This document shows positions 1 through 7,202 of a stretch of DNA of 64,000 nucleotides, in pieces; position 1 is the stretch's first letter; every line of letters begins with the position of its first letter. The position numbers were made by a program, and so were the translations under genes. The stretch spans positions 4,518 to 68,517 of the forward strand of contig CAJTMM010000010.1 of NCBI GenBank assembly GCA_910577465.1, written 5' to 3'. Below the pieces are notes generated by a model. That model was not told the DNA's origin. It did not search any database and worked only from the letters and a program-made list of their open reading frames with translations. Source of the DNA: an uncultured Muribaculaceae bacterium (GTDB taxonomy: Bacteria; Bacteroidota; Bacteroidia; Bacteroidales; Muribaculaceae).

Positions 1-1
1 G

Positions 2-415
2 CTACTGCCTGCCGATACGGTGAAGTATGCGTGGCCCAACGGAGGTGAGATAGATATGATGGAGCATCTGAACTATGATACAATAGTGTATCAGACGGTG
101 CACTCCAATTATACGCTATATGAAGGCGGGGCTGATGTGCCGCCGCACTTTGCGACATGCACTTTGAAGCCGGGTGACTGGAATGTGTACGGTGTGGATA
201 TCACGGAGGATGCGCTGGTGTTTCATCTCAACGGGGTGGAGACGTTCCGCTATCCGCGCGTGGATTCGATACGCGGTCAATATCCGTACTGTCTGCCGAT
301 GTATCTGCTGATAGATATGCAGATACAAGGAGGATGGGTAGGCAAAGCCGACCCGGCTACATTGCCCGTGAAGATGGAGGTGGACTGGGTGCGGCATTAT
401 GTCAGGGAGGATTGA
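2..415 (+). CDS. Glycoside hydrolase family 16 protein, C-terminal part
   Basis: This is the 3' part of a gene that enters from the left edge, with 137 codons visible. The reading frame is open from base 2, and the GTG at 20 is only an internal Val. Residues 14-21 read GGEIDMME, which fits the GH16 catalytic signature ExDxxE (nucleophile and acid/base Glu at about 16 and 21). The rest (a WNVYGVDIT-like strand, then the terminal EVDWVRHYV) is the usual C-terminal half of a GH16 jelly roll. GH16 enzymes cut beta-1,3 or beta-1,4 glucans or galactans; the substrate cannot be told from this piece. The signal peptide and N-terminal half lie outside the window. Confidence 0.88.
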   Translation, partial: LLPADTVKYAWPNGGEIDMMEHLNYDTIVYQTVHSNYTLYEGGADVPPHFATCTLKPGDWNVYGVDITEDALVFHLNGVETFRYPRVDSIRGQYPYCLPMYLLIDMQIQGGWVGKADPATLPVKMEVDWVRHYVRED

Positions 416-447
416 TTTGGGGAATTGGTAGAAAAAAATTATTTTTG
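416..447 (+). promoter_or_regulatory. Bacteroidetes-type promoter of the DUF234 ATPase gene
   Basis: TTTG at 416-419, a 20-base spacer, then TATTTTTG at 440-447. This matches both consensus boxes (TTTG, N19-21, TAnnTTTG). It begins one base after the GH16 stop codon, so the ATPase gene has its own promoter and need not be cotranscribed with the glycosidase. Confidence 0.7.
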
Positions 448-477
448 TGAAAAATAATTTTTGCAGAAAATAATTTT

Positions 478-1869
478 ATGGAATTCCTTGACCGCAGAGA
501 AGAGATAGCCGAACTGGAACGAGTGCTCACCCCAACGACATCAGCGAAATTCGCTGTGGTGTTCGGCCGTAGGCGTCTTGGTAAGTCGACACTTATCAAG
601 CGAGTACTTTCTTCACAGGATGTATATTACATGGCTGGAGACTTGGTAGATGCCGTGCAATTGGAAATGCTTCAGGATCTACTCGCCCAAAAATATCCAG
701 AGATGGGTATGGCTAAATTTTCGGGTTGGGAGGAATTGCTGCTTATGCTCAACAGACTGACTACAGAGCAATTTACTCTTTGCCTTGACGAGTTTCCATA
801 TATGGTGAAGCATTCACCCGAGTTGCCTTCGATACTGCAAAGAATCATAGATACAAAGGAGTTGAGGTACAATCTGGTGATTTGCGGAAGTTCACAGCGT
901 ATGATGCAGGAGTTGATACTCAGTCAAAGTGAACCTCTTTACGGCAGAGCCGATGCGATACTTGATGTGCGTCCTATACCATTGCCATATTTGCAGCAGG
1001 GCTTACACCTTGATGCTATCTCCACCATAGAGGAGTATAGCATCTGGGGCGGTGTGCCGCGATACTGGGAGCTTAGGGAGGAGTATTCATGCCTGAAAGA
1101 TGCGATAAGGGGTATGTTGCTCGGTCCGACTACGGTGCTTTATGACGAGCCTAAAAAATTATTTCTTGATGACATGAAGGTCACAGTGCAATCGGAATCA
1201 TTGATGGCCGTTATAGCTGGAGGGGCGAACCGACTGTCGGAAATAGCGTCAAGGATGGGGCGTGAGGCAACCTCCCTTTCCGCGCCGTTGGACAAACTCA
1301 TACAGATGTCGTATGTCCGCAGGGAGATACCTTATGGGGAAAGCCCGAAAAAATCAAAACGCGGGATATATCGTATAGGTGACCCGATGCTTGATTTCTA
1401 CTATACATTCATCATGCCTAATATGTCGAGTCTTGCACGCGGCAGGAAGAATATGGTGATGGAGCAGATTGAATCGGAGTTTGGCGGATATGTTTCCCAA
1501 CATTGGGAGGTACTATGTCGTGAAGCTGTGAGCGGTAATAAACTGTATGGTTACCGCTGGGGTGAGGCATCGCGATGGTGGGGTAGCGTACCGGATGATG
1601 TAAAGGGAAAATTTAGGGAAATGGAGTTTGATGTGGTGGTGGAATCAATAGATGGGAAAGCACTGCTGGTGGGCGAATGTAAATGGACCAATCCCGAGAT
1701 AGCGTCGGAGATTTATAAGAAGTTGATGGACAAGGTGTCACATTTCCCATATTCGAAAGGTAAGGAGATAGTGCCGGTGCTATTCCTTAAAAATAAACCT
1801 AAGGATATAGCGGAAGGTATCAATGTGATTTATCCGCAGGATGTGATTGATGCGATGTATTTCGATTGA
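478..1869 (+). CDS. AAA-type ATPase with C-terminal DUF234 / nuclease-like domain
   Basis: 463 aa. The N-terminus has the archaeal-type ATPase pattern: a FLDRREEI start, Walker A GRRRLGKST at residues 30-38 and a Walker B-like LCLDEF near residue 100. The C-terminal region (about 330-460) resembles DUF234, with FGGYVSQHWEVLCREA followed by an E-x-D, then GECKW arrangement that fits a PD-(D/E)XK-like fold. Proteins of this architecture are common in Bacteroidales and archaea, but their biological role is not established; defence or mobile-element roles have been suggested. It has its own promoter at 416-447 and sits beside the XRE/CoiA-like pair in an accessory patch. Start ATG 478 lies about 25 bases after the predicted transcription start. 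Confidence 0.85.
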   Translation: MEFLDRREEIAELERVLTPTTSAKFAVVFGRRRLGKSTLIKRVLSSQDVYYMAGDLVDAVQLEMLQDLLAQKYPEMGMAKFSGWEELLLMLNRLTTEQFTLCLDEFPYMVKHSPELPSILQRIIDTKELRYNLVICGSSQRMMQELILSQSEPLYGRADAILDVRPIPLPYLQQGLHLDAISTIEEYSIWGGVPRYWELREEYSCLKDAIRGMLLGPTTVLYDEPKKLFLDDMKVTVQSESLMAVIAGGANRLSEIASRMGREATSLSAPLDKLIQMSYVRREIPYGESPKKSKRGIYRIGDPMLDFYYTFIMPNMSSLARGRKNMVMEQIESEFGGYVSQHWEVLCREAVSGNKLYGYRWGEASRWWGSVPDDVKGKFREMEFDVVVESIDGKALLVGECKWTNPEIASEIYKKLMDKVSHFPYSKGKEIVPVLFLKNKPKDIAEGINVIYPQDVIDAMYFD

Positions 1870-1926
1870 GGATAGGGCGATAATGTAGGAGGTTTTCGGA
1901 TTAATCAGGAAAGCTGCGAATTTATA

Positions 1927-1970
1927 AATTGACAAATAAATCAATTTTTTGATTGATTTATTTGTCAATT
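1927..1970. promoter_or_regulatory. 19-bp perfect inverted repeat, candidate XRE operator
   Basis: The arms are 1927-1945 and 1952-1970, perfectly complementary, with a 6-base centre (1946-1951). The right arm contains the TTTG -33 box (1961-1964) of the downstream gene's promoter. A dimeric XRE protein binding here would block RNA polymerase, so negative autoregulation is the natural reading. The alternative is an AT-rich terminator hairpin for the ATPase gene that ends at 1869, but no T-run follows the right arm. Confidence 0.6.
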
Positions 1971-1992
1971 GTGTCTGTGTAGTATATCTTTG
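1961..1992 (+). promoter_or_regulatory. Promoter of the XRE / CoiA-like pair
   Basis: TTTG at 1961-1964, a 20-base spacer, TATCTTTG at 1985-1992: an exact match to the Bacteroidetes -33/-7 pattern. Transcription would begin near 1998-2000, just ahead of the ATG at 2009. This start point rules out the upstream in-frame ATG at 1949. Confidence 0.75.
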
Positions 1993-2008
1993 TCGAAAAA
2001 AATTGCAT

Positions 2009-2485
2009 ATGAAGAAATCAAGGGCTTACTTTTTGGATGAAAAAAGGGTTAAAGTTGACGCTTGGAATGGCGATGAGTTTGAACTGCTGTTTTGGAATTC
2101 TATAAATTATCAGATTGATAAACAGCTTGATTGGAGTTTCACGGATGATTTGGTAGCTCCGTTGTTTGATAAATATTATGATGGAGATTCCGATGTGATA
2201 ATGGGTGTAATATATTGGAAAATTTTATCGAATAATTTTGATGCACCAATGGGGTATCGGTCGTTTGGGCAAAGCGAGCGAATACGGATAGGAGCTAAGA
2301 TAAAGGAATTGCGGAAAGAACATAATATAGGAGCCAATGCGTTAGCGGAATTAATAGGTATGGATCCTGCAAGTTTGAGCAGGATAGAGCAGGGAAAGAT
2401 TTCAGTGGGTATCGATGTCCTAAGCAAGATAGCAAATGCCTTGGGTGCAAAGGTGGATTTGGTTCGGGAAGAAAAAAAGGTGTAA
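2009..2485 (+). CDS. XRE-family helix-turn-helix protein with unrecognised N-terminal domain
   Basis: 158 aa from the ATG at 2009; an in-frame ATG at 1949 lies inside the inverted repeat and upstream of the promoter, so it is not used. Residues about 91-152 form a clear XRE/Cro HTH (IGAKIKELRKEHNIG, then LAELIGMDPASLSRIEQGK). The first ~85 residues are aromatic and acidic, and I do not recognise the family. The gene ends 22 bases before the CoiA-like gene, so the two probably form one transcript behind the promoter at 1961-1992. The 19-bp inverted repeat at that promoter suggests autorepression. It could be the antitoxin-like or control protein of a two-gene module. Confidence 0.82.
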   Translation: MKKSRAYFLDEKRVKVDAWNGDEFELLFWNSINYQIDKQLDWSFTDDLVAPLFDKYYDGDSDVIMGVIYWKILSNNFDAPMGYRSFGQSERIRIGAKIKELRKEHNIGANALAELIGMDPASLSRIEQGKISVGIDVLSKIANALGAKVDLVREEKKV

Positions 2486-2507
2486 CATTATTAGAATAAA
2501 TGCTAAT

Positions 2508-3584
2508 ATGAATGATATGGTTTTTTCATGGGCAGAAGATGCTACCGGTAAAATGGTTCATGTAGATAGTGTTAAACAAGGACTTGATTGTTGTTGTGTT
2601 TGTCCTAATTGCCGTGAACGCCTAATCGCGAGACATGGTACGGTAAGGACGCATGGTTTTGCACATCATAGTGATGAGCGTGGTGCTAATCTGAAAATTT
2701 GCTATATGGTTACAATGTATAAATTGGCGGAGCAAATTATTATGCAAGAGAAAAGAATTTTCACTCCATATTATTACGGTATATTCAAGGGAGGAACTAT
2801 TGAATTTTCAGAAGTCTCAATTGATAATCGTTTTGACCGAGATGATAAACAACCCGATGTGATAGCGAAAACATCAGATGGTACACAATATCTGATTGAG
2901 TTTACCTTTGCAAGTAAGGTTAGCCATAAAGAACGCATCGACTATGCAAATTTGAATTGTATTGAAGTGGATTTGTCAAATCAGACGCTTGAAACATTAT
3001 GGGAGTTCCTTTTAAATTCGAATGAAAATAAAAAATGGCTCAATAATCAAGGGTTCTTCGATAAAATAGAGTCAATATACTTAGAATCCGGACGTTATGT
3101 GAAAATTAAAGAAGAATCTGATTGTAAATGTTGTGGCTTGAATAACCATCTATGTTGTGGAATAAAATTGAAAGATTCTCATAGGCTCATAATCATTGAA
3201 AATAATGGGAAGCAATATAGGATTTGCAAAACGGAAGAATTTAACAGTAGTAAAAGGCAATTACATGAAAATGGGGTAAATAGCGAAGGTCGGCAACGGT
3301 TGAATAATCAAGGGTGTGTAGATCAATTTGATGAGGAGTTGTATTCAATGGACATTGAACAATTTTATTTCGGTAGCGATGAGAAAAAAAGTGTAGAGAT
3401 GTCAAATCAAGAGAAAAACCACAAAAACTCAATCAGTATTGAAAATAGAACTTGTTTCATGTGTAAGAGAAACCTTGCCTGGCTATGCCGGGATGGTTAT
3501 GCTTGCTGTGGAATGGGACGTCCTCATAAAGAAAAGCCTGAAACTGCAAAAGAGTGTGATTATTTTGATGTGAAGGAATCATGA
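2508..3584 (+). CDS. CoiA-like cysteine-rich protein, putative PD-(D/E)XK-like nuclease
   Basis: 358 aa from ATG 2508; the open frame extends upstream into the XRE gene, but that part looks like read-through sequence. The N-terminal layout resembles competence protein CoiA: CPNC at residues 32-35, a HGFAHHS motif at 49-55, then a helical stretch. A possible nuclease core follows, with PDV at 116-118 and LIEFTFASK at 129-137; the usual Lys of the E-x-K motif would be Thr here, and CoiA itself has a non-canonical residue at this place. Two further cysteine clusters (near 205-217 and at the C-terminus, C-x2-C then CC and C) suggest extra zinc sites. Function unknown: DNA processing or defence is inference. 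The gene is AT-richer than the adjacent core genes. Confidence 0.72.
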   Translation: MNDMVFSWAEDATGKMVHVDSVKQGLDCCCVCPNCRERLIARHGTVRTHGFAHHSDERGANLKICYMVTMYKLAEQIIMQEKRIFTPYYYGIFKGGTIEFSEVSIDNRFDRDDKQPDVIAKTSDGTQYLIEFTFASKVSHKERIDYANLNCIEVDLSNQTLETLWEFLLNSNENKKWLNNQGFFDKIESIYLESGRYVKIKEESDCKCCGLNNHLCCGIKLKDSHRLIIIENNGKQYRICKTEEFNSSKRQLHENGVNSEGRQRLNNQGCVDQFDEELYSMDIEQFYFGSDEKKSVEMSNQEKNHKNSISIENRTCFMCKRNLAWLCRDGYACCGMGRPHKEKPETAKECDYFDVKES

Positions 3585-3689
3585 TTACGATAAAATTGGT
3601 AGTCAGAACTAAATAGGTGTAGGGTGTGGGGTATATCCATGTCGGATTGATTGTTGGTGGAAGTGGGTGTTTTATCGTGGAAAATTCGT

Positions 3690-3697
3690 TAAATTTG
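3690..3697 (+). promoter_or_regulatory. -7 box upstream of tsaD
   Basis: TAAATTTG matches TAnnTTTG, 54 bases ahead of the tsaD start. No good TTTG -33 box is seen at the right distance. The 3585-3751 gap holds no other gene. Confidence 0.45.
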
Positions 3698-3751
3698 CGG
3701 GGTAATAACATGGGATTGTTATACGTTTAACTTTAAGAAAAACAGGAACGG

Positions 3752-4768
3752 ATGAGTGTAACGATATTGGGTATAGAGTCGTCGTGCGACGATACGTCGG
3801 CGGCTGTGATACGCGACGGGTTGCTGCTGAGTAACGTGATAGCGTCGCAGAGCGTGCATGAGGAGTATGGCGGTGTGGTGCCGGAGCTGGCATCGCGCGC
3901 GCACCAACAGAATATAGTGCCGGTGGTGAAGGCCGCGCTCGACCGTGCGGGTGTGGACAAGCGTGACCTGGATGCGATAGCGTTCACGCGCGGACCGGGT
4001 CTGTTGGGTTCGCTGCTTGTGGGCACTTCGTTTGCCAAGGGGATGTCGCTCGGGCTGCGTGTGCCGATAGTGGATGTGAATCATCTGCACGGTCATGTGC
4101 TGTCGCATTTCATACGCCGCAAGGAGGATGACGAGGTTCCAGAATATCCGTTTCTGACGTTGCTGATATCGGGCGGCAACAGCCAGCTGATATTGGTGCG
4201 CAACTACAATGATATGGAGATATTGGGTGCCACTATCGACGATGCCGCCGGTGAGGCATTTGACAAATGCGCCAAGGTGATGGGGTTGCCCTATCCGGGT
4301 GGACCGCATATAGACCGGTTGGCACAGGAGGGTGATGCGCAGCGGTTTAAATTTGCCAAACCCCGCATACCGAATCTGGACTACAGTTTTTCGGGTTTGA
4401 AAACATCGTTTCTGTACACTCTGCGCGATGCCGTGAAGGGTGACCCTGATTTCGTGGAGAAAAACCGTGCTGACCTTGCGGCTTCGCTGCAACGCACCAT
4501 AATAGAGATATTGATAGACAAGCTCGACAAGGCTGTGAAGCAGACCGGTGTGACGACGGTTGCCATAGGCGGTGGAGTGTCTGCCAATTCGGGTGTGCGC
4601 AATGCAGTGGCTGAGTATTGCAAGGCTCATGGCATAAAGGCATTCATACCCGAGCGTGCATTTACTACTGACAATGCCGCGATGGTTGCCATAGCGGGCT
4701 ATTTCAAATATTTGGATAAGCAATTCTGCGGTTATGACGAGGTGCCATTTGCCCGTGTAACCGTTTAG
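3752..4768 (+). CDS. tsaD: tRNA N6-adenosine threonylcarbamoyltransferase TsaD
   Basis: 338 aa, the normal length. It transfers the threonylcarbamoyl group from TC-AMP to A37 of tRNAs reading ANN codons (t6A), working with TsaB/TsaE in the cytoplasm. The N-terminus ILGIESSCDDTSAAV is diagnostic; the metal-binding HLHGH is at residues 111-115, and the nucleotide-binding GGGVSANSGVR motif is near 268. An AGGAACGG-like stretch precedes the ATG. It is followed after 13 bases by cinA, so they are probably one operon. MtaB, which adds the 2-methylthio group to the same t6A base, is also in this window (28897-30213). Confidence 0.97.
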   Translation: MSVTILGIESSCDDTSAAVIRDGLLLSNVIASQSVHEEYGGVVPELASRAHQQNIVPVVKAALDRAGVDKRDLDAIAFTRGPGLLGSLLVGTSFAKGMSLGLRVPIVDVNHLHGHVLSHFIRRKEDDEVPEYPFLTLLISGGNSQLILVRNYNDMEILGATIDDAAGEAFDKCAKVMGLPYPGGPHIDRLAQEGDAQRFKFAKPRIPNLDYSFSGLKTSFLYTLRDAVKGDPDFVEKNRADLAASLQRTIIEILIDKLDKAVKQTGVTTVAIGGGVSANSGVRNAVAEYCKAHGIKAFIPERAFTTDNAAMVAIAGYFKYLDKQFCGYDEVPFARVTV

Positions 4769-4781
4769 TGTCATAGATATT

Positions 4782-6038
4782 ATGGATGTATCGATAGTGG
4801 TGATAGGCGATGAGCTGCTTATAGGGCAGGTCACGGATACCAACAGCGGATTCATAGCCCGACAGATGGCTCCGTACGGCTGGCAGGTGCGTGATGTGCA
4901 GGTGGTTGCCGACGACAGCGAGGCTATAACGACGGCTATAGACCGGGCGTTCTCACGGTCGCGTGTGGTGATAACCACGGGCGGGCTCGGACCAACGAAG
5001 GATGATATAACCAAAGAGGTATTGAGGGGGTATTTCGGTGGCGAGATGCAGTTTGTGGGCGAGGTGCTGGAGAATATCAAGGTGATATTCAGCAAGCGCG
5101 GTCTGCAACTCAATGACCTGACCGAGGCGCAGGCTATGGTGCCGTCATCGGCCCGCGTGATACAGAACCGTGTGGGCACGGCCCCGATAATGTGGTTTGA
5201 GGATGTGGTGAGAGAACGGGTGCTTGTAGCCATGCCGGGAGTGCCGTTTGAGACGAGCGAGATGTTTGTAAGCGAGGTGTTTCCGCAGCTCCTTGCCAAA
5301 TTTCCGGGAAGCGGTGCCGTGGCGCACCATACGGTGATGGTGGAGGGGATAAGCGAATCGGCCCTCGCCACGATACTTGAGCCGTGGGAAACGGCGTTGC
5401 CTGACTATCTGCATCTGGCTTATCTGCCGAAACCGGGGCTGATACGGTTGCGTCTTGACGGACATCATGCCGATGGTGATTTCCTGAATGGTGAGGTGGA
5501 GCATTATGCCAAAGAGCTGATAGGGCTTTGCGGAGAGCATTTTCTATATGACGGAGACCGCACGCCTGCGGAGATACTACTGGAGCGACTTGGCGAGAAG
5601 GGGCTGAGTGTGGCTACCGCCGAGAGTTGCACGGGGGGTAATATAGCCCATCTGATAACGATGGTGCCCGGAAGTTCGGTGTCGATGCTCGGCGGGGTGG
5701 TGTCGTACAGCAATGATGTGAAGCACCGTGTGCTCGGTGTGAAAAATGAGACGCTTGCGGAGTATGGAGCTGTGAGTATACCTGTGGTGGAGCAGATGGC
5801 CGAGGGTGCGCGACGCGTGACCGGAGCCGATGTGTCGATAGCCACCAGCGGGATAGCCGGTCCGGGTGGGGGCTCGGATGAGAAACCGGTGGGAACGGTG
5901 TGCATAGCCGTTGCCACTCCCAATGGAGTAAAGAGCCATACTTACCGATTCCCGGGCAACAGGGAACGGGTGATAGACCGTGCGTCGGCTACCGGACTGA
6001 TAATGGCGGTGCGTGCGGTGTGTGACATAAAGATATAA
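4782..6038 (+). CDS. cinA: CinA family nicotinamide-nucleotide amidohydrolase
   Basis: 418 aa, full length. The N-terminal domain is MoCF/MogA-like (VVIGDELLIGQVTDTNS, then TTGGLGPTKDD near residue 67). The C-terminal domain is the PncC-type NMN deamidase, with AESCTGG near 280, GGVVSYSNDVKHRVLGV and ATSGIAGPGGG. The family recycles pyridine nucleotides by turning NMN into NaMN; the N-terminal half may have ADP-ribose pyrophosphatase activity. It lies between tsaD (13-base gap) and a membrane-bound regulator gene (14-base gap) on the same strand. Confidence 0.95.
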   Translation: MDVSIVVIGDELLIGQVTDTNSGFIARQMAPYGWQVRDVQVVADDSEAITTAIDRAFSRSRVVITTGGLGPTKDDITKEVLRGYFGGEMQFVGEVLENIKVIFSKRGLQLNDLTEAQAMVPSSARVIQNRVGTAPIMWFEDVVRERVLVAMPGVPFETSEMFVSEVFPQLLAKFPGSGAVAHHTVMVEGISESALATILEPWETALPDYLHLAYLPKPGLIRLRLDGHHADGDFLNGEVEHYAKELIGLCGEHFLYDGDRTPAEILLERLGEKGLSVATAESCTGGNIAHLITMVPGSSVSMLGGVVSYSNDVKHRVLGVKNETLAEYGAVSIPVVEQMAEGARRVTGADVSIATSGIAGPGGGSDEKPVGTVCIAVATPNGVKSHTYRFPGNRERVIDRASATGLIMAVRAVCDIKI

Positions 6039-6052
6039 GTGCTGTAGGAGAT

Positions 6053-7051
6053 ATGCGCGGATTGTTTTACATAGTGATGCTGATAGTGGCTGCCGGATGC
6101 TGTTCGGTGCATGAGCTTGACGAGATGGCGCTGAACAGTGCCGAGGAGCTTCTGGAGGAGAATCCGCGTGCCGCCTATGACCGGCTGGGGGCTATGAATA
6201 TATCGGATTTCAGCGATTCGGCAACGATGGCACGCTGGGCGTTACTGTACAGTGAGTCTATGGCTATGAGCCGTATGCATGTGCCTACAGATACGATAGT
6301 GAATATAGCCGTGGGGTATTATTCGTACCACGGGAAGCAGCAGGAACTGTCGCGTGCCCGTGCGGCAAAGCAGTTGCTACAGGCGGGCGGGGATGATGAT
6401 TACGATGCGCTGATATCGGCGCTTTATGTGCAGAAGGAGCGGGAATACGCGCTATATATGGAGCGAATGGACCGCGAGAGATATATGGCGGTTGCGCTGG
6501 TGGTGATGCTGATAGGTTTGGGGGTGATAGTGTGGCAGCGTCAGCGGTTGCGCATACAGCGGTTGCGTAACGAGACGTTGCTGGGCGAGGCATCGATGCT
6601 TCAGGGTAAACTGACCGGCATGAGCGCGACAGCGAACGATATGCAGCAGCGTGTCAGGGCATTGTTTGAAGAGCGTTTCGGTCTGATAGCCCGTTTGTGT
6701 GACACATATTATGAGACCCAAGGGACGCGTGCGGAGCGTAATGCCATAGCGGAGCAGGTGAAGGATGAGATAGCCGCGATAAAGTCGGACAAGGGGATGA
6801 ACGCGGCTATGGAGAGTGCGGTGAATGACGGATGCGGCGGTTTGATTTCGTCGCTGCGTGAACAGTGTGCGTGGATGAAGGAGGATGATTGCCGATTGAT
6901 GACCTATCTTGCATGCGGTTTCTCGAACCGTGCGGTGAGTATGCTCATGGGTATGAGTGTGGATGCGGTGTATAAGCGCAAGTCGCGTCTGAGGGCGCGC
7001 ATCAAGGCAGAATCGCCTATGGATATGGAGCGTTTTCTGGCGGTGATTTGA
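6053..7051 (+). CDS. Membrane-tethered HTH regulator of Bacteroidetes type
   Basis: 332 aa. The N-terminus is a signal or lipoprotein-like segment (possible lipobox ending at Cys16), followed by a helical domain (about 20-140) that looks like degenerate TPR-type repeats. One clear membrane helix spans about 143-161 (MAVALVVMLIGLGVIVW), followed by a basic flank, a coiled-coil stretch (165-250) and a C-terminal HTH (about 281-317, SNRAVSMLMGMSVDAVYKRKSRL). This is the layout of one-component sensors in Bacteroidetes, with a periplasmic sensing part and a cytoplasmic DNA-binding part. It follows cinA by 14 bases and precedes an outer membrane barrel gene, which could be its target. Ligand unknown. 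Confidence 0.75.
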   Translation: MRGLFYIVMLIVAAGCCSVHELDEMALNSAEELLEENPRAAYDRLGAMNISDFSDSATMARWALLYSESMAMSRMHVPTDTIVNIAVGYYSYHGKQQELSRARAAKQLLQAGGDDDYDALISALYVQKEREYALYMERMDRERYMAVALVVMLIGLGVIVWQRQRLRIQRLRNETLLGEASMLQGKLTGMSATANDMQQRVRALFEERFGLIARLCDTYYETQGTRAERNAIAEQVKDEIAAIKSDKGMNAAMESAVNDGCGGLISSLREQCAWMKEDDCRLMTYLACGFSNRAVSMLMGMSVDAVYKRKSRLRARIKAESPMDMERFLAVI

Positions 7052-7144
7052 CGGTATTGGAGCGTCGGTCAGAAAAATGGCGGATGTGTAGGGCGTAATG
7101 GTTTGATTGTTAGAGTGTAATATTTCTGTGTGTCAGATTTGAAA

Positions 7145-7177
7145 TTTGGTTGGCGAGGTTGCCTGTCGGTAAATTTG
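7145..7177 (+). promoter_or_regulatory. Promoter of the outer membrane barrel gene at 7203
   Basis: TTTG at 7145-7148, a 21-base spacer, TAAATTTG at 7170-7177. Both boxes match the Bacteroidetes consensus. Transcription would start about 20 bases before the ATG at 7203. Confidence 0.68.
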
Positions 7178-7202
7178 CCATGAATAAATTTTGTAATCTG
7201 AT

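Noticed and set aside
1949..2008. Upstream ATG extending the XRE protein by 20 residues
   Set aside because: The extra codons overlap the inverted repeat and promoter, so they would not be in the transcript.
3719..5371. 550-codon minus-strand open frame across tsaD and cinA
   Set aside because: It lies antisense to two certain genes and crosses their boundary. Its translation is Ser/Thr/Arg-rich with no domain, so it is a by-product of codon bias on the other strand.
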